A DNA stretch of 64,000 bases from Siphonodentalium dalli (GCA_032622095.1 CP136069.1:162555043-162619042); one strand, 5' to 3'. Shown: positions 45,776 to 58,233, counted from the stretch's first letter. A program made the numbers and translations. The notes: generated by a model from the letters alone, not told the origin.

Positions 45776-47306
45776 ATTGGCACACATGTATAATCGCTCA
45801 GCTTAGAAATACTAGCGTCACACAGGCCTTACATATTTCAGTGCAAAGCACTAGAACCTTATATCATATCTAATTATGAGTTTTGTATAAGATACATTAA
45901 GGGTATTTTTTTAGTTTCTTGTTTTCTGTGTGTTTCGTCACACAAAATCGTTTGAATAGTTGATACATTGTCACACTCATCAAGACGTGAGTCAGCACAT
46001 GTACCACTCGTGTTACTTCGTCAAATATGTGGTCGCAGTGATGAGAGCCTACAACCAACTCGCCCCAGCAACCACAATTGAATTACAAACACATCCCGAA
46101 GACTAACAGCAGAGCTCACCAGAACACTCTCCGACTGCATATCAGAGATATGGTATGGCATGTTTGCTTCGGTTGTGGCATGAAATGTCCATAATACAGA
46201 TTTATTAAATAAATACCAATATGGCCGCCGACTTCATAGCAGATACATTGCAGATTCACTTCGCTGCAGAATGCATAATAGAACTGTGCACATAACCGAG
46301 TTAATGCTGGTCAGTTTAATTTAGAATATAACAAAAACAACAGTATCGGGAAAAAATAACCTAAGGTTTGTCATTGTCCATGTCGAGAACAGCAAGTGAC
46401 AATAACGGCTCCTCAACTTCGTCCTGGTTTTCAGCGAACAAATATCGTGAAAAACAAAATGCCTAATGGCTGGATATGTAGTTATAATCTCATCTTTGGT
46501 CCATGCCATATGATGGGCCATCGAAGCAACTGGATACAGTGACGGGTAATCAAGACCATTTAATGGAAAGTTTGTTAAGATTTCTTGCAAAACGTCCACA
46601 TGGGGACTTTCAAAATCATTATACAGCAACTGTTTGTTCACAGAAAGTAAAGATCGTAGAATCACGTATGAAATCCTTTAATTGTCCATCGAACAAATAC
46701 AGTTTATATAACTTGCTGGCAAACCGTACAACCATACTAGTCGGATCCGAAAAGAAGGCCAATTACAATTACGCCTCTACAGCCAAAATCCAACTGTGCG
46801 GGAATATATATCCTATTAGTTTTGTCTGTAACGTTGCCGATAGTCGATACAATTACAGAAGTGCGGGCATCTAAAACAAAATTGGTGTCAACATGTTTCT
46901 TGTATGACATTTTGATGAAACCGTATAACGCAAGTAAGGAAGAACTTCGATAACACATGCGACAAATATGACATATATTTTTAACAATTTTGGTGCCCCT
47001 CTTCCCTTCTGTGCAACCCTGACTCGAACAGCGCCACTTTTGATATATTTCTCATATCACGGGGGTGATTATATATCAGTTTGGTAGCAATCGGCGACAA
47101 AAAAAAATGCTACTCTCCCCTTTTCTGCCCCTGACAATAACGGCGCCACTTTAAATTTGTTTTAACCCGCACCATTATCTTTCTCGTAAAATGTTACCCC
47201 TGTTAGACCCATTTGATGCCATCTAGATGGTCCCCCTTTAATTTCTATAGAATACAGACAGACAGATATTCGCAACTTTTGATATAGATTTACCTTGATC
47301 TTGTAA
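45776..47306. other. Interior of the long-inverted-repeat element; no recognised gene
   Basis: Two overlapping frames on opposite strands (46321-46665 minus, 46503-46874 plus; 114-123 codons) and 46737-46958 minus show no transposase or other motif that I recognise. They could be remnants of an element-encoded protein. Confidence 0.35.
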
Positions 47307-47375
47307 GCCAGTGCATTCTCTTATATATGTTAGGCTCCCCGTGGAAGACGCATATATAAGAGAATGCGCTGGCAC
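47307..47375. mobile_element. 77-bp-type palindromic MITE, copy 4
   Basis: ccagtgcattctcttatata and tatataagagaatgcgctgg are inverted around a diverged centre (ttaggctccccgtggaagac). Same family as 18934, 19641 and 19934. Confidence 0.8.
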
Positions 47376-47875
47376 ATGATCTGTAATGCTGCACCACACC
47401 GCACCAACCAGGAGAGGGTTAACATAACCCTATATTTTCCATGTATTTAAGATTTATCAGCCATGTTTGGGCTTCAGCCATAGCAAAACTTCAGGTCTAC
47501 TAGACTTATTCCAATTCTAAAACTGATATATTACCTTTTTGTACTGACACAATAACAATAGGTAGCAACCTGAAAATATGCCACATGACTGGGATTTAGA
47601 AGATTGTCTGTTCCGAAGTGTTTTCACCCTTATTTGCGCTGAGTTTTGTAAACTTTTTGCATATATTTGACCCAAAATTGTAAAAATACGGATTCTTGTA
47701 TATCACTGGAGAATGCCGGAAAAGAAGCAGCATGAAAGATTCTTTGAAAATAAGCCTCAAGTATAGGTAGTTCGTTTACTTTTCTCACAAAATCCTCAAT
47801 AACGGACTGAAGCTTTTTTAAATTAAATTTTAAATTAAATTGATTATGTTTCATTTAACTAAAATATCAAGCTGC
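47376..47875. other. No recognised feature
   Basis: Unassigned. A 74-codon minus-strand frame at 47630-47854 has no motif. Confidence 0.3.
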
Positions 47876-47879
47876 TTGC

Positions 47880-48570
47880 CATTAATTGTAACCACATTTG
47901 TTTCCGACAACAAAGCAATTTTGAGCAACAGATGCCCTTTAAAAAATCAAGTCGCTCGTTTGTTGCCACTGTAACCACGTTTCAGGGCTACAAAGCAATT
48001 TTAAAAATGTTTTCTCCGAATTGAATTCCATATAGCCATGTTGCTTGTATCACTGAAAAGATGTCTTTTAAAAATCAAGTCGCTCGTTTGTTTCCACTGT
48101 AACCACGTTTCAGAGATACAAGGCAATTTTTAACAATGTTTTCTCAGAACTGAATTCAATATAGCCATGTAGCATGTATCATTGAAAAGATGCCTTTTAA
48201 AAAATCAAGTCGCTCATTTGTTGCCACTGTAACCACGTTTCAGAGCTACAAAGCAATTTAAAAACTGTTTTCTCCGAATTGAATTTCATATAGCCATGTT
48301 GCATGTATCACTGAAAAGATGCCTTTTAAAAAATCAAGTCGCTCATTTGTTGCCACTGTAACCACGTTTCAGAGCTACAAAGCAATTTTTAACAATATTT
48401 TTTCAGAATTAAATTCTATATAACCATGTTGCATGTAACAATGAATAGACGCCTTTAAAACATCAATTGGCTCGTTTGTTGCCACTGTAACCATGTTTCA
48501 GAGCTACAAAGCAATTTTCACAATGTTTTCTCAGAACTAAATTCCATATAGAATACTTGCCTTTTAGCAT
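47880..48570 (+). repeat. About 127-bp tandem repeat, five to six copies
   Basis: 'atcaagtcgctcgtttgttg' (with variants) occurs near 47947, 48075, 48205, 48335 and 48461. Each is followed by 'ccactgtaaccacgtttcag', 'gctacaaagcaattt' and 'tatagccatgttgcatgta'. Confidence 0.9.
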
Positions 48571-48637
48571 ATATGATGTATCATTGAAAACATGATTTTA
48601 TCATAATAGGCATATAGGTGAACTGTGAACTTTATGT

Positions 48638-48790
48638 GTCTGTATCATGTTGCTGGCAACAAAAATGCATACTCCATTTTTACCATGTTTCCTGGGTGAC
48701 TGCGAGCCAGTGTCTGTATCATGTTGCTGGCAACAAAAACGCATACCCTAATTGTTTTGACCACGTTTCTTGCCGTATATGCACGGAATG
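48638..48790 (+). repeat. 74-bp tandem repeat, two copies
   Basis: 'tgtctgtatcatgttgctgg' followed by 'caacaaaaa.gcata' at 48639 and 48713. Confidence 0.8.
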
Positions 48791-49700
48791 AACTTGCAGT
48801 ATACGTGATGTCCAGAGTACTATCTCCTCCGCGGAAGTCAAATATATCAATGTAACTCATTATATCAGGCTATCTTCCCACCCTAGCTCTGTCAACTATC
48901 TACCGCTTTTACAAATCTTGGGTGTGGAATGAGCTGACCTATGGACTTTTCAGTGCTCAACGGCAGTTTATGTTTTGGTTCGAACCTGAACATACGTTAT
49001 CTCCAGTAGCTCTTGTTCGCATGGAATAAGCAGGTGTCTGGTAGAAATCCACCAACGCATTCTTCTTTGCAGAAGACACATAGAGCGTAAATATGAAGGC
49101 TCTCGTTTGGTAGTCTGCGACAAAGCTATTATTTTCGTATAATCCCCTGATGCACTAACGCAGTGCATTGGATTTGAACTATATGTTATTCAAGGACGAG
49201 CAATTGTAAATTTTCTCAGTTTCACAAAAGTGTACCCTGTGTTTTCGTACATGTATATTAATAGCAATCAGGAATCCCACAAATATTAGCTCCTATTCTT
49301 ATATTTGGTCTTAGTATACACTAATAAATAGAGCATGTTAACATGGAAGCTGTCTGTAATGTCAGCGCATTATATTCCGCTTGTATTTTTGGGTACTGCA
49401 TTGTTCCATGTCCATTCAATTAATTTCTGTGTCCGGCTGAATTTCAGTATAATTGATTTAGTATGATGGCATTACATGAGCAATACAGGAACAAATTGAA
49501 CAATTCTTATCCAAACCCCATAATGGGGACGATATCAAGATGAAGTAATTACAGTATTGCTCAATACCGACAGCCTTATTGTTCAGTTAGGGATTTTTCT
49601 CCAGTCTAGTCACCCGATTAGGCAATTTCCGATGTACCTATAATGATGGTGTAACCAGCATATATTCAGATTGGATATCTTCTAAACAGGTCAGCATCAG
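48791..49700. other. No recognised feature
   Basis: Interior of the 6.4-kb element. Frames of 66-71 codons without motifs. Confidence 0.3.
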
Positions 49701-49709
49701 ATGAATTTA

Positions 49710-50080
49710 TCTAATTTTCGTGGTTTCTATGTTTCCACTCTCGTGAAATCTCGAGTAACAGCTACTGTTCACAAAATATTCATATTGTGTCAGCATTCCT
49801 GGGTCTTTTTCCAACAGGGAATACATTTGTTTACCAGTAGTCACTGAAACACAGGAGCGTTATCAATTAAACTAGCAAATTGGATGATTTCTCCATTTTG
49901 GTAACCATCTCAGTCACCATCTTGAATTTAGATGCATATGCTTAAATGTATGTCAATGTAACATGTCATGGTTGCCGAATGATTAGATATGAGAATTTAT
50001 TGAAAATAAGGTTACTATTACCCATCGATTTCAAACCGCTGTGGTTAATTTAAGAGGCGAGTGTGAAAAACTCATCAATT
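49710..50080 (-). repeat. Internal duplication of the right arm
   Basis: 'ttttcgtggtttctatgttt', 'ctgttcacaaaatattcata' and 'attttggtaaccatctcag' repeat, diverged, the text at 50275-50490, offset about 560 bp. Confidence 0.6.
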
Positions 50081-50084
50081 ATTA

Positions 50085-51142
50085 GAATTTCGGTCGCCGT
50101 TTTGGGAGCCATGTTAGATTTTGGCCTCATAATTTCAAAGTCAAGATGAAGTGTGGTGCAATGGAATCATTGATGGCGAAACATATTCATTTTACTATAC
50201 CTAAATTTACCTCCCAGACTCAATGCCAATTCTGAAATTGTTCATGGTTGCCATTTTGATGAATTTGTCTCATTTTCGTGATTTCATTCTCTTGAAATCT
50301 TGAGTATAAACAGCCATTGTTCACAAAATATTCTAATTGTTTCATAACTCCATGTTCTGTCGCCAACATGGAGCAAATATGTTCACCTGTAGTAACTAAA
50401 TCGCACATTAGGAGTGATATCAAAGAAAATTGGACATATTTTAATGTTTTCTCTAGCTTGGCAACCATTCTGGCCGCCATCTTGAATATACGCACTTTTT
50501 TGGTTGTAATTATATGGCAGTCTATATATTTAAAATTGTTGCACATTTTCTTCATCAAATTCAGCTATTTTCTGGCTAACACTTAGCTCAAGTAACAAAA
50601 TCGATTTTTGGTAAAATTTAATAGCATATTTATGAATTCACATTTTGACAATATTTGGTAGGAATAAGACCCATAAGTATGACATATTATCATGTTCAAA
50701 TCGTTAGGTATTAAAATTTATTTAAAATTCAGTTGCCATTAGCCACCGATTTCAAACAACCGTGAATGTTTTAAGAGACAAGTGGGAAAATTCATAATTT
50801 TTCCGAATTTAGGTCGCCATCTTGGCGTTCATCTTGGTTTAATGTGGTCAATTTTGATTTCAAAGTGAAGCCTGTTGTAATAGTATCACAACAATAAAGA
50901 GATATTTTATTTCCTATCATAAATTCACTACTAGCTATTAATCAAACTAACGCTGTGCTCACTCTGAAATTGTGGATGGCGGCCATCTTGATGACGTCAT
51001 AAATCCACCCAGTCGCGACCCCAGGTGTCTAACATTCGTTTTCTGGTGCCTGATATATTAAGCAACATCATCAGCGTAGTCACTATATTTCTTCACAAAA
51101 TGTACACGGGAGCCAAAAAAATTGAACATAATAGCCTCTACT
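50085..51142 (-). mobile_element. Right arm of the 6.4-kb long-inverted-repeat element
   Basis: Inverse of 44739-45775; the outer end is agcctctacta at 51132-51142. Best match in the outermost 200 bp. Frames of 89-112 codons at 50220-50586 are on opposite strands of the arm and show no motif. Confidence 0.8.
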
Positions 51143-51163
51143 AAAACGCCGATTTGTCAACAG

Positions 51164-51380
51164 ATTGACGCGGGGTGTGACCTTTCGACGTTTCTGGATG
51201 CTTCAATGGAATTCGATTGTGTCGCCGATAACGGAACACCGCTGGTGACAACTGATCTACAAACAGTGGAAGTGGGGACACTATGCTTTGTGTCTTGCAA
51301 ACAAACACAATCCGGCATGGCATGGAAAAGGTGCACAGAGAACCTTTTATGGGAAGGATCCAGACATAGTTGTGAGAAAG
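51164..51380 (+). CDS. Sushi/CCP-like domain exon
   Basis: Preceded by cag at 51161-51163 and followed by AAG|GTAATC at 51381. It encodes 72 codons starting IDAGCDLSTFLDASMEFDC. The second half has the spacing of a complement-control (sushi) module: VGTLCFVSC, then W-K-R-C, then NLLWEGSRHSC. Six cysteines in all. It is open in phase 0 from the acceptor, compatible with the signal-peptide exon at 44210-44289, and ends with one base of a split codon. The acceptor's pyrimidine tract is poor, but tactaaaac about 20 bp upstream could be a branch point. The protein is probably secreted or on the surface; binding partner unknown. Confidence 0.6.
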
Positions 51381-51790
51381 GTAATCCGACCCTAAATAGA
51401 TACTTGAACGAATATAGTGGCTGCCATTTTGGTAACAAAATACGCCAAATAACAACCAGTAAGTCAATTCCAAATCAATATAGACGTAGTTTCAAAATCA
51501 ATGGTCATGTTGTCAGGGACGTGGCTAGATGGTCTCCATTGGAGGGGGGTGTCCACGGTGGGAATTTCCAACTGCACCCCCCTTGAATCAGAACTATATA
51601 TTCATAAACCATCGTCATATATTCCCGGTATGAGAATATTCAGATATTTTAACCTGAAAAATCGCATAAATCCTAACATCTAGTGGGCTAACTCCAGACA
51701 AATGCACACGGCTATACGGGCAAGAGACCAGGACACACCGGGCTTACCATGGTTGCTAAGCCCGGTGTGAGAAAATTTTCAAAACTATAC
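51381..51790. repeat. Intron sequence with a repeat shared with 62040-62110
   Basis: 'cagggacgtggctaga', 'ggggtgtccac' and 'ggaatttccaa.tgcaccccc' recur in the same order and orientation at 62050-62125. Frames of 60-70 codons at both sites translate this repeat. Confidence 0.6.
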
Positions 51791-52400
51791 AAGAAAATCG
51801 CAAATCCTAGCATTTAGACTGGCCTCAACTGAAGCTTTCCCAGTGTTGGAAATTTCAAACCTCATACCCCCCCCTCAGGTTGAAAACTAATGACCATTTC
51901 AGTCCACAAGTTTGACTAAATGTAGTAAAATATTTGTTATGTTAAACTAATTAGCAGTTTTGTATGCGAAAATTTTGAAATCTGAACAAGAAAATCGCAA
52001 AATCCTAGAACCTAGACTAGCCTCAAGCCTTCCTAGATTTGGAAATTTCAAACCTGACACCCCACTTAGGTTGACCAAATGTATGATAATATTGTTTTCT
52101 TAAATTAACTAGCAGTTTTTGACTGGCCACGGGGAAGTACCAGGACACAAGCTTTCCAAATGTTGGAAATTTCCAACCTATCACTCCCCTAAGGTTGGAC
52201 AAATTTCCAACTGATGACCATTTCAATCCAAGATTTTGACCAAAAATAGAAATATATGCATATATTGGTCCAAAACATTTGATTGCCCCCAATAAATTGT
52301 TTGAAAATCAAACTACAAGAATATTTTCATCCTATTGGTGTGAAATTTCCAACTAATGTTATGGCAGGTATGAAATTTCCAACTGTTGAAATTGTTTACC
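51785..52400 (+). repeat. About 197-bp diverged tandem repeat
   Basis: 'aagaaaatcgcaaatccta' at 51792 and 'aagaaaatcgcaaaatccta' at 51988. Each is followed by 'tagactggcctcaa' or 'tagactagcctcaa' and 'ggaaatttcaaacct'. Further ggaaatttccaac words continue to 52390. Confidence 0.7.
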
Positions 52401-52792
52401 AGAGACACCGCCCAACCCCCATGTCGCCCCGTCTCTGCATGTTGTTCGACTTTATAAGAATTATTTTACAAGTATGCTGTATAACCAGGCTAATAAATGT
52501 CGAATGAAAACCAGTAAGTGTTATAAAACAATAAATATGTCAACTCCAATTCAATATAGACATCGTTTAAAATCAATACTTAAGATAAGATAGTTTATTG
52601 CAATACATCGATACAGGCAGTTGCAAATAACAGAAAGTACAAGTAAATTAAACATAATTAGTAGTATATGTGCACATAACAGTCAACAAGCGTATAATAT
52701 CCTACATAATTATGATTCTTAATTAAATATAAATTTCCCATCTTTTTCATTTCCCCATATTTATATTTGTTCTCCTTTGGAAGAATAACCCG
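52401..52792. other. No recognised feature
   Basis: Unassigned spacer before the 5.6-kb element. Confidence 0.35.
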
Positions 52793-52829
52793 ACCATGTA
52801 TGGGAGGCCAAATTCACATTTAATAATTA

Positions 52830-52900
52830 ATTGTGCTTAAGCGAAATCAATTTGGCTTAAGTGCAAATAATTACGCTTAAGCGCAATTGATTGCGTTATA
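52830..52900. repeat. CGCTTAAGCG subterminal palindromes, left
   Basis: tgcttaagcg, ggcttaagtg, acgcttaagcgcaattg. Matches the group at 58320-58390, and a third group at 57145-57210. Confidence 0.75.
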
Positions 52901-53689
52901 TGTAACTAAACACCCCTGGTAATAAATAGGTTTATCCATAACTTAACCTTATCTCCTATTGACCGGCATATCACCTCTTGTTATACTTCCATGGTGTAAC
53001 CAAGGAAGTATATTGTTTTTGTATTGGTGCCGTTTTCCGTTTATTTGGAAATACTCAGAAGCTAATGGCAGTAGGAACGTGAAATCTCTAGCGATTGTAG
53101 GCATCTAAGGTCTACTGAAAATAATGGTATCCGGATTTCGGACCAGCTTTTCTTTACGGAGTTATGGCCCTTTTGCGATTATTTTTCATTGTTATTATTA
53201 TTATACTCCACAATGTTGCAACCACCTTTACTCGGAAACTATAAGGAGTAGCACACTAGAAGTTCGTACGTATGTTGGGGCCCATGAGTTATGTGCCATA
53301 GTCGCATAACGAATATTGTCCGCGTTTTTTCCGCGGATTTATATCCCTTTATCTGAAAAAATCTATTTTATTATCTCGGAAATTATAAGGAGCAGAGCAT
53401 CGAAAATTGGACCGTATGCACACCTCGATATGCCCTACTACCCACGGGCATCAAAACTTGTGTCCGCGCTTTCCCTGCGGAGTTACCGCCCATAGATAGG
53501 CAAACACCATACACCAGGATGTATAAACTGAGGGTTTTTTGGGTTTTTTTTTTATAAGTCCAGTACTATTTTTTTATCGCATATTCAGAATGGGAAGAGT
53601 TATTCGGACCCGACTATACCTCTTAACAGTTTTTTCTCCCAGGTCTTTCCGCGTTACGGGGAACGGAAATATTGCACCTAATATTCCCG

Positions 53690-54566
53690 CCAAATCCAAA
53701 CGGGCTAATTAAAGAGCAATATAATGCGGTAGCAGGTATACGTTGGCATACTGTATGTACGTCCCCAAAGTTTGACCGCTATACTTTAAAAGTAACCTGC
53801 CCAACGGAGAATGCGAGTCGGGGTGGGTTGAGACTTTAGGAAAATTCCACGAAAATTACAAAGGGGCGTAATTCAAACATCAAGATAACATTTTTTTGAC
53901 GAGTACATCTGATGGGTATTGTTCACGCGCATCAAGAGTGCGATTTTCTAATTTTCAGATGGAATAGTTTACTCGTGACAACGCTATACAACATAAATAT
54001 GTATACTTAAGTAGTCTATCACTAACCTTTTTTTAGCCCCAAATCCAAACGGGCTAATGAAGGAGCGAGTTAATGCAGTAGCATGTAAGTCGGTATACTG
54101 TAGGTACGCCTCCAAAATGTTACCTCTCTACTATAAATGCAAACTTCTCAACGGAGAGTTTGTGTCGGTGGGTTCAGATTTGGCAAATTCCAATGAAAAT
54201 CAAATGGGGAAAATACTCCGAAAATCAGATATTGAGATAAAAACTTTTCGACTAGTGGATGTGGATAGTAGTATACACACGCAAGATTCGAAGTTTTAGA
54301 TTCAAAGTTTTAGAGTGAACGGTTTAACCCTGGTAGCGTGTAACGTTGTTAACGGGTGATATATATTACTCAAATTCAAACCCACTCTCCCTGCATGACG
54401 CAAATTCAAACGGACTTATTAAGGAGCAAGGCATATGCATGAATATGTTCACCGATATACTATAGGTATGTACGCTCTACTATTAAAGTAACCTGTCTAA
54501 CGGAGAGTGGGCGTACGCCCCGGGGAGGGTCGAGGCTTTTGGCAAATTCCACCGAAACTCGTAAAG
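53690..54566 (+). repeat. About 350-bp tandem repeat, 2.5 copies
   Basis: 'caaa.ccaaacgggcta.t.aagga' type starts near 53690, 54045 and 54400. Each is followed by a 'gtatactgtaggtacg'-like segment, 'aacggagag' and 'ggcaaattcca.cgaaa'. Frames at 54057 translate it. Confidence 0.7.
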
Positions 54567-55546
54567 CTACCCTCACATAATAGCGATCACCAGTTGCGTA
54601 TGGTTGCGAATAAAAAATAGTGGTCATAAGTTCCGAACGCAACTCACACGCAACTAATAAGTTTTATAGGTTTGAAGTACGCAACAAGCACGCAGGTGAT
54701 CGCATACACACGCAGAGTATGTTCGAAATTTTGAACATGTTCAATAATTCTCTGCGAATGCCTGCGATCAATTTATACGCAACAGGGACGCAACAGGTAC
54801 GTTAAGCACGCAACACGATCGCAACAGGTACGCAACTCATAAGTTATGAACGCAGGTGATCGCAGGTCCAAATTTGAGGTATCTGGCCAGGTTTTGGTAC
54901 CGTACATGTTGCGAATGTGTTGCATACCTGTTGCGATCATTTTGCGATCGTGTTGCGTCCCTGTTGCGATCATTTTGCGATCGTGTTGCGTGCCTGTTGT
55001 GATCCTGTTGCGTGTGTAGCTTCCCCCCCCAACCTATTGTGCTTATTCACAGCGTTTCCCCAACCTATGCCCTGCGTATCCAACATATTAGTTGCGTGTG
55101 AGTTGCGTACTACATGCGTGTTGAGAAATGGTATAAATAGTGGGCCTTTTCTAGATCCGTGTCAGTTGTTGGTGGACCTCCGAGGTGACAACATGGAGCT
55201 ACCTCTTGCTGTTATTGGACATCAGTCGCAAATACCACGCAACTAGCACGCATGCCAAACGCAACTTGTAAGTTTTGAACGCAACTCAAACGCAACTCGT
55301 AAGTTCTGCACGCAACTCACACGCAACTCGCACGCAGTTCTGCACGCAACTCACACGCAACTCTCACGCAGATATTGGGGGATCATAAGTTCAGTTCGCA
55401 ACTCACACGCAACCCACACGCAACCCATAGGTCGAATAGGTTACAGATTTGACAAAATTGTTGATTTCGGTTGCGTTTGGTGCGTATACAAATATTTTTT
55501 ACACGCAACTCATAGGTTTCAGCATACGCTATGGTGTGAGGGTAAC
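54567..55546. mobile_element. ACGCAACT-rich foldback element (about 980 bp)
   Basis: 'taccctcacataatagcg' at 54568 is inverted at 55527-55545 (cgctatggtgtgagggta). The interior is built of acgcaactcacacgcaact and gttgcgatcattttgcgat words in both orientations, with short unique DNA between. Frames here are repeat translations. Confidence 0.8.
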
Positions 55547-55859
55547 TTAAACGGAAAAAAATGGAAAATCGCGAATCAAGTGTTTTATATTTTGAACACT
55601 GCATGTGTTGGTAGTATATAAGGACAACATTAGTTTTAGAGCGGACGGATAAGCACTCAGCTAGCATTATCGATTGATAAGATAAGAAAAAATTATAGAC
55701 AGATACGCCCACTCGAGGGCGATATCAAACGAGTTACATAAATAAAATGTTATTATAAGTATAGTAACATAAATATATTAATGTTCAATGTTTGGTGATT
55801 CACACCGTTTAAGTAGAAAGAGTTGGACCATGTTGCAGATGATATTACATGTTTTGGGT

Positions 55860-56080
55860 TCATCATTTCTCAAAGATGATTAAGAATTTTTGTTGGTCAG
55901 CTATATTATTAAAGGTCTGAATATTGTCGCTTATTTCCGCAAATAAACGTTTTCTTAGATTTTTATAAATGGGGCATCTCATAATGAAGTGTTCTTCGGT
56001 TTCTACCTCCATTCCACACTTTTTGCAAATTCACTCATCAGTGGCTACTTTAGGTCGTTTGTGTCTGCCTTTCTCGTTGT
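55860..56080 (-). pseudogene. LINE ORF fragment with C-terminal CCHC-like motif
   Basis: On the minus strand the frame reads ICKKCGMEVETEEHFIMRCP then IYKNLRKRLFAEISDNIQTF. The pattern C..C...E.E.HF...CP.Y..LR is the usual C-terminal zinc-binding region after the RT domain of many animal LINEs. Stops on both sides show decay. No catalytic domain remains nearby. Confidence 0.75.
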
Positions 56081-56109
56081 GATATTGTTATATCTCGATT
56101 ACAGTTAAC

Positions 56110-56345
56110 TCACTGAAATACTAATTAATTAATTAACCAACCGGTCTTTCCTCCGCAATCAAAACTAAAAGATTCTGAATCCGAAACTGAAAGAACTATC
56201 CAATAAATGCGAAATAACACAGTTATGGTTCATTGATATGTTTTACACCCCTTTGATCTACATGTCGATTACGATATAATCAGACACGCCAAATTTCGTG
56301 ACCATTGACTATGATATGGGCGTCCTGGGGAGGGGTTATAATTAG
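56110..56345 (+). repeat. Dispersed repeat shared with 63060-63235
   Basis: 'gattctgaatccgaaac', 'tgcgaaataacacagttat', 'atcagacacgccaaatttcg' occur in the same order and orientation at both places. Confidence 0.75.
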
Positions 56346-56387
56346 CTCTAAAATGTATCCCTACCGAATAAAAATGAATTGATTGGC

Positions 56388-56465
56388 TGGGGTGAATGGT
56401 GGCTCAGTTGGTCACAACCGTGATGCAATAGACTGTCATTAATCATCCACGGTGGGTCGAACAAA
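56388..56465 (+). mobile_element. tRNA-like head of a SINE or a tRNA pseudogene
   Basis: tggtggctcagttggtca fits a Pol III A box, and about 50 bases on, gtgggtcgaac is a degenerate B box. Stems do not pair well, so not a functional tRNA. Tail and family not resolved. Confidence 0.4.
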
Positions 56466-57144
56466 ACGACATAAACCTTTGAAATATATATCTTATTTAG
56501 AAATGTCAATGCAAGTCCACCATCAGATCACAAAGCACCAATATGCTTTCGCACGAAGAGGAACAGACCTATACGCATAACACACACATGGAATGGGATA
56601 CCATTGAAGTACATCTGATTCCATGGAATCTGAACTCTAGTTTTCATTGGTTTTGATGGGTAGGGAGCTAGCCTGATTTCTTTATCAAAATGGCTGACTC
56701 GCAATAGTATTACCTTCTGTTTTGGTTGGAGCGACTCGTGATAGCATTATATTATCTTCTGTATATATTACTATTGGGACTAATCGCGATAGCATTTTTG
56801 GGACAGGGATGCTGATAATATGAAAATAGGGTTTCCCCTCCCCTGATTTAAGTCAATAAGTAAACCATATGAGGTAAGCAAGCCCTCATACAGTGACACC
56901 ACATGCATGCTATGGTATATGACCATAGTTATGGCCCAAATCTGTGATAAAATACATTAAAAAACATCATATACAAAATTACTAGAGTTCCGGGAAGGAG
57001 ACATCAATTCTTTGGATATAGGGATGCTGATAATATGTAATTAGGGATTATCATTGTTGAACACATAGTCACAGTTGACTGTTGAGTACTCAGGCTAATT
57101 AAAACAGGTCATACCAATAGTTTATGGGAAGGTTAGATAGTAGT
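56466..57144. other. No recognised gene
   Basis: Contains two loosely repeated 'gatagcattat'/'gatgctgataatatg' segments (56735-56825, 57020-57040). Otherwise unassigned. Confidence 0.3.
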
Positions 57145-57258
57145 GACAATTACGCTTAAGCGCAATTAATTGCAATAGCAATCCATTACGCTTAAGCGTG
57201 AATGCCCTATTTGTGCTTAGAGCACAATCCCATTGTTGCAATCGTTCCCTGATTTTTG

Positions 57259-57660
57259 GTAAAGCACACCGATTCCCAAGGCTGGCGAATGAATAGTTCA
57301 ATGATTACCCCATTGTTAGGCACACTCAACTCACAACAGACAAATCGCACGGTCGCTTCGAAGTAGCTTCAATTACCAGAGGCGACAGGGGCACGAACAG
57401 CGCTCTGCTTCCCCCAAACACACTGCCATTATACGCCGTTACTATTTATGAACCTCTAATATAATAAGCAGGCACATATATAGGGACGGCGTATAAGGGG
57501 AGTGCGGGTGGGGGATGCACGTCCTCTTGTATAATAACTGAAGCTACATTGAAACGACCGCGCGATTTGTTTGTTAAGAGTGGCGCGTCTCGAACAATGG
57601 GATATCACTGAAATATTAGTTTGTCAGCCTTGGGAATTGGGTGTAATTTACCACAAATAT
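57259..57660. repeat. Imperfect palindrome of about 400 bp
   Basis: 'ggtaaagcacaccgattccc' and 'aaggctg', later 'caaatcgcacggtcg', 'gaagtagcttcaa' and 'attatacgccg' run inwards to about 57430 and are met in inverse between 57480 and 57655. Centre near 57455. Confidence 0.75.
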
Positions 57661-58233
57661 ATCCAATAATCCAACAATCACCACTTCACATTATAGCGCT
57701 CCATATATCCGATATAACAAACAACAGAACTTGTATCTGGAGAATATGGAGGAACCAATGGACTATTATGGTAGTAATTTCGAAACAGTTTCTTGAAAAG
57801 GCGACACGTTTGTCACATAATAATGATGTGCAGCATTACCTTTGGCAAAAAAGTAGTTGGTTGTTGGTTACAGGTCCAAATTCCATGTCATCATTCTGGC
57901 ACACAGACTTCTTCGGAATTCATTATCCACTTATACAATGTATATAATAATAGTAAGACACAATCATGCGACTTCCACATTTGACTTTCCAAACACATCT
58001 GCGAGTGACTAATTGTTTTGTGAAAAACGCGTCACACGTTAATCCGTGTCGCTTCGGACATATTTATTCACATTCACATTCACTGCATGGGTAATCACGA
58101 TGATTGGTGTGGCTAACGGGTCATTGTGTTCATCTCGGCCAGCGCACGGATTGTACGTCGTGTTCAACGCACGATCAATTGCGTATTTCGAGATAATCGC
58201 ATTATGTGCGGTCAATTGTGCTCTAAGTAGGTC

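Noticed and set aside
46321-46874. Transposase of the 6.4-kb element
   Set aside because: Frames lie on both strands with no DDE or zinc-finger motif; left as unassigned interior.
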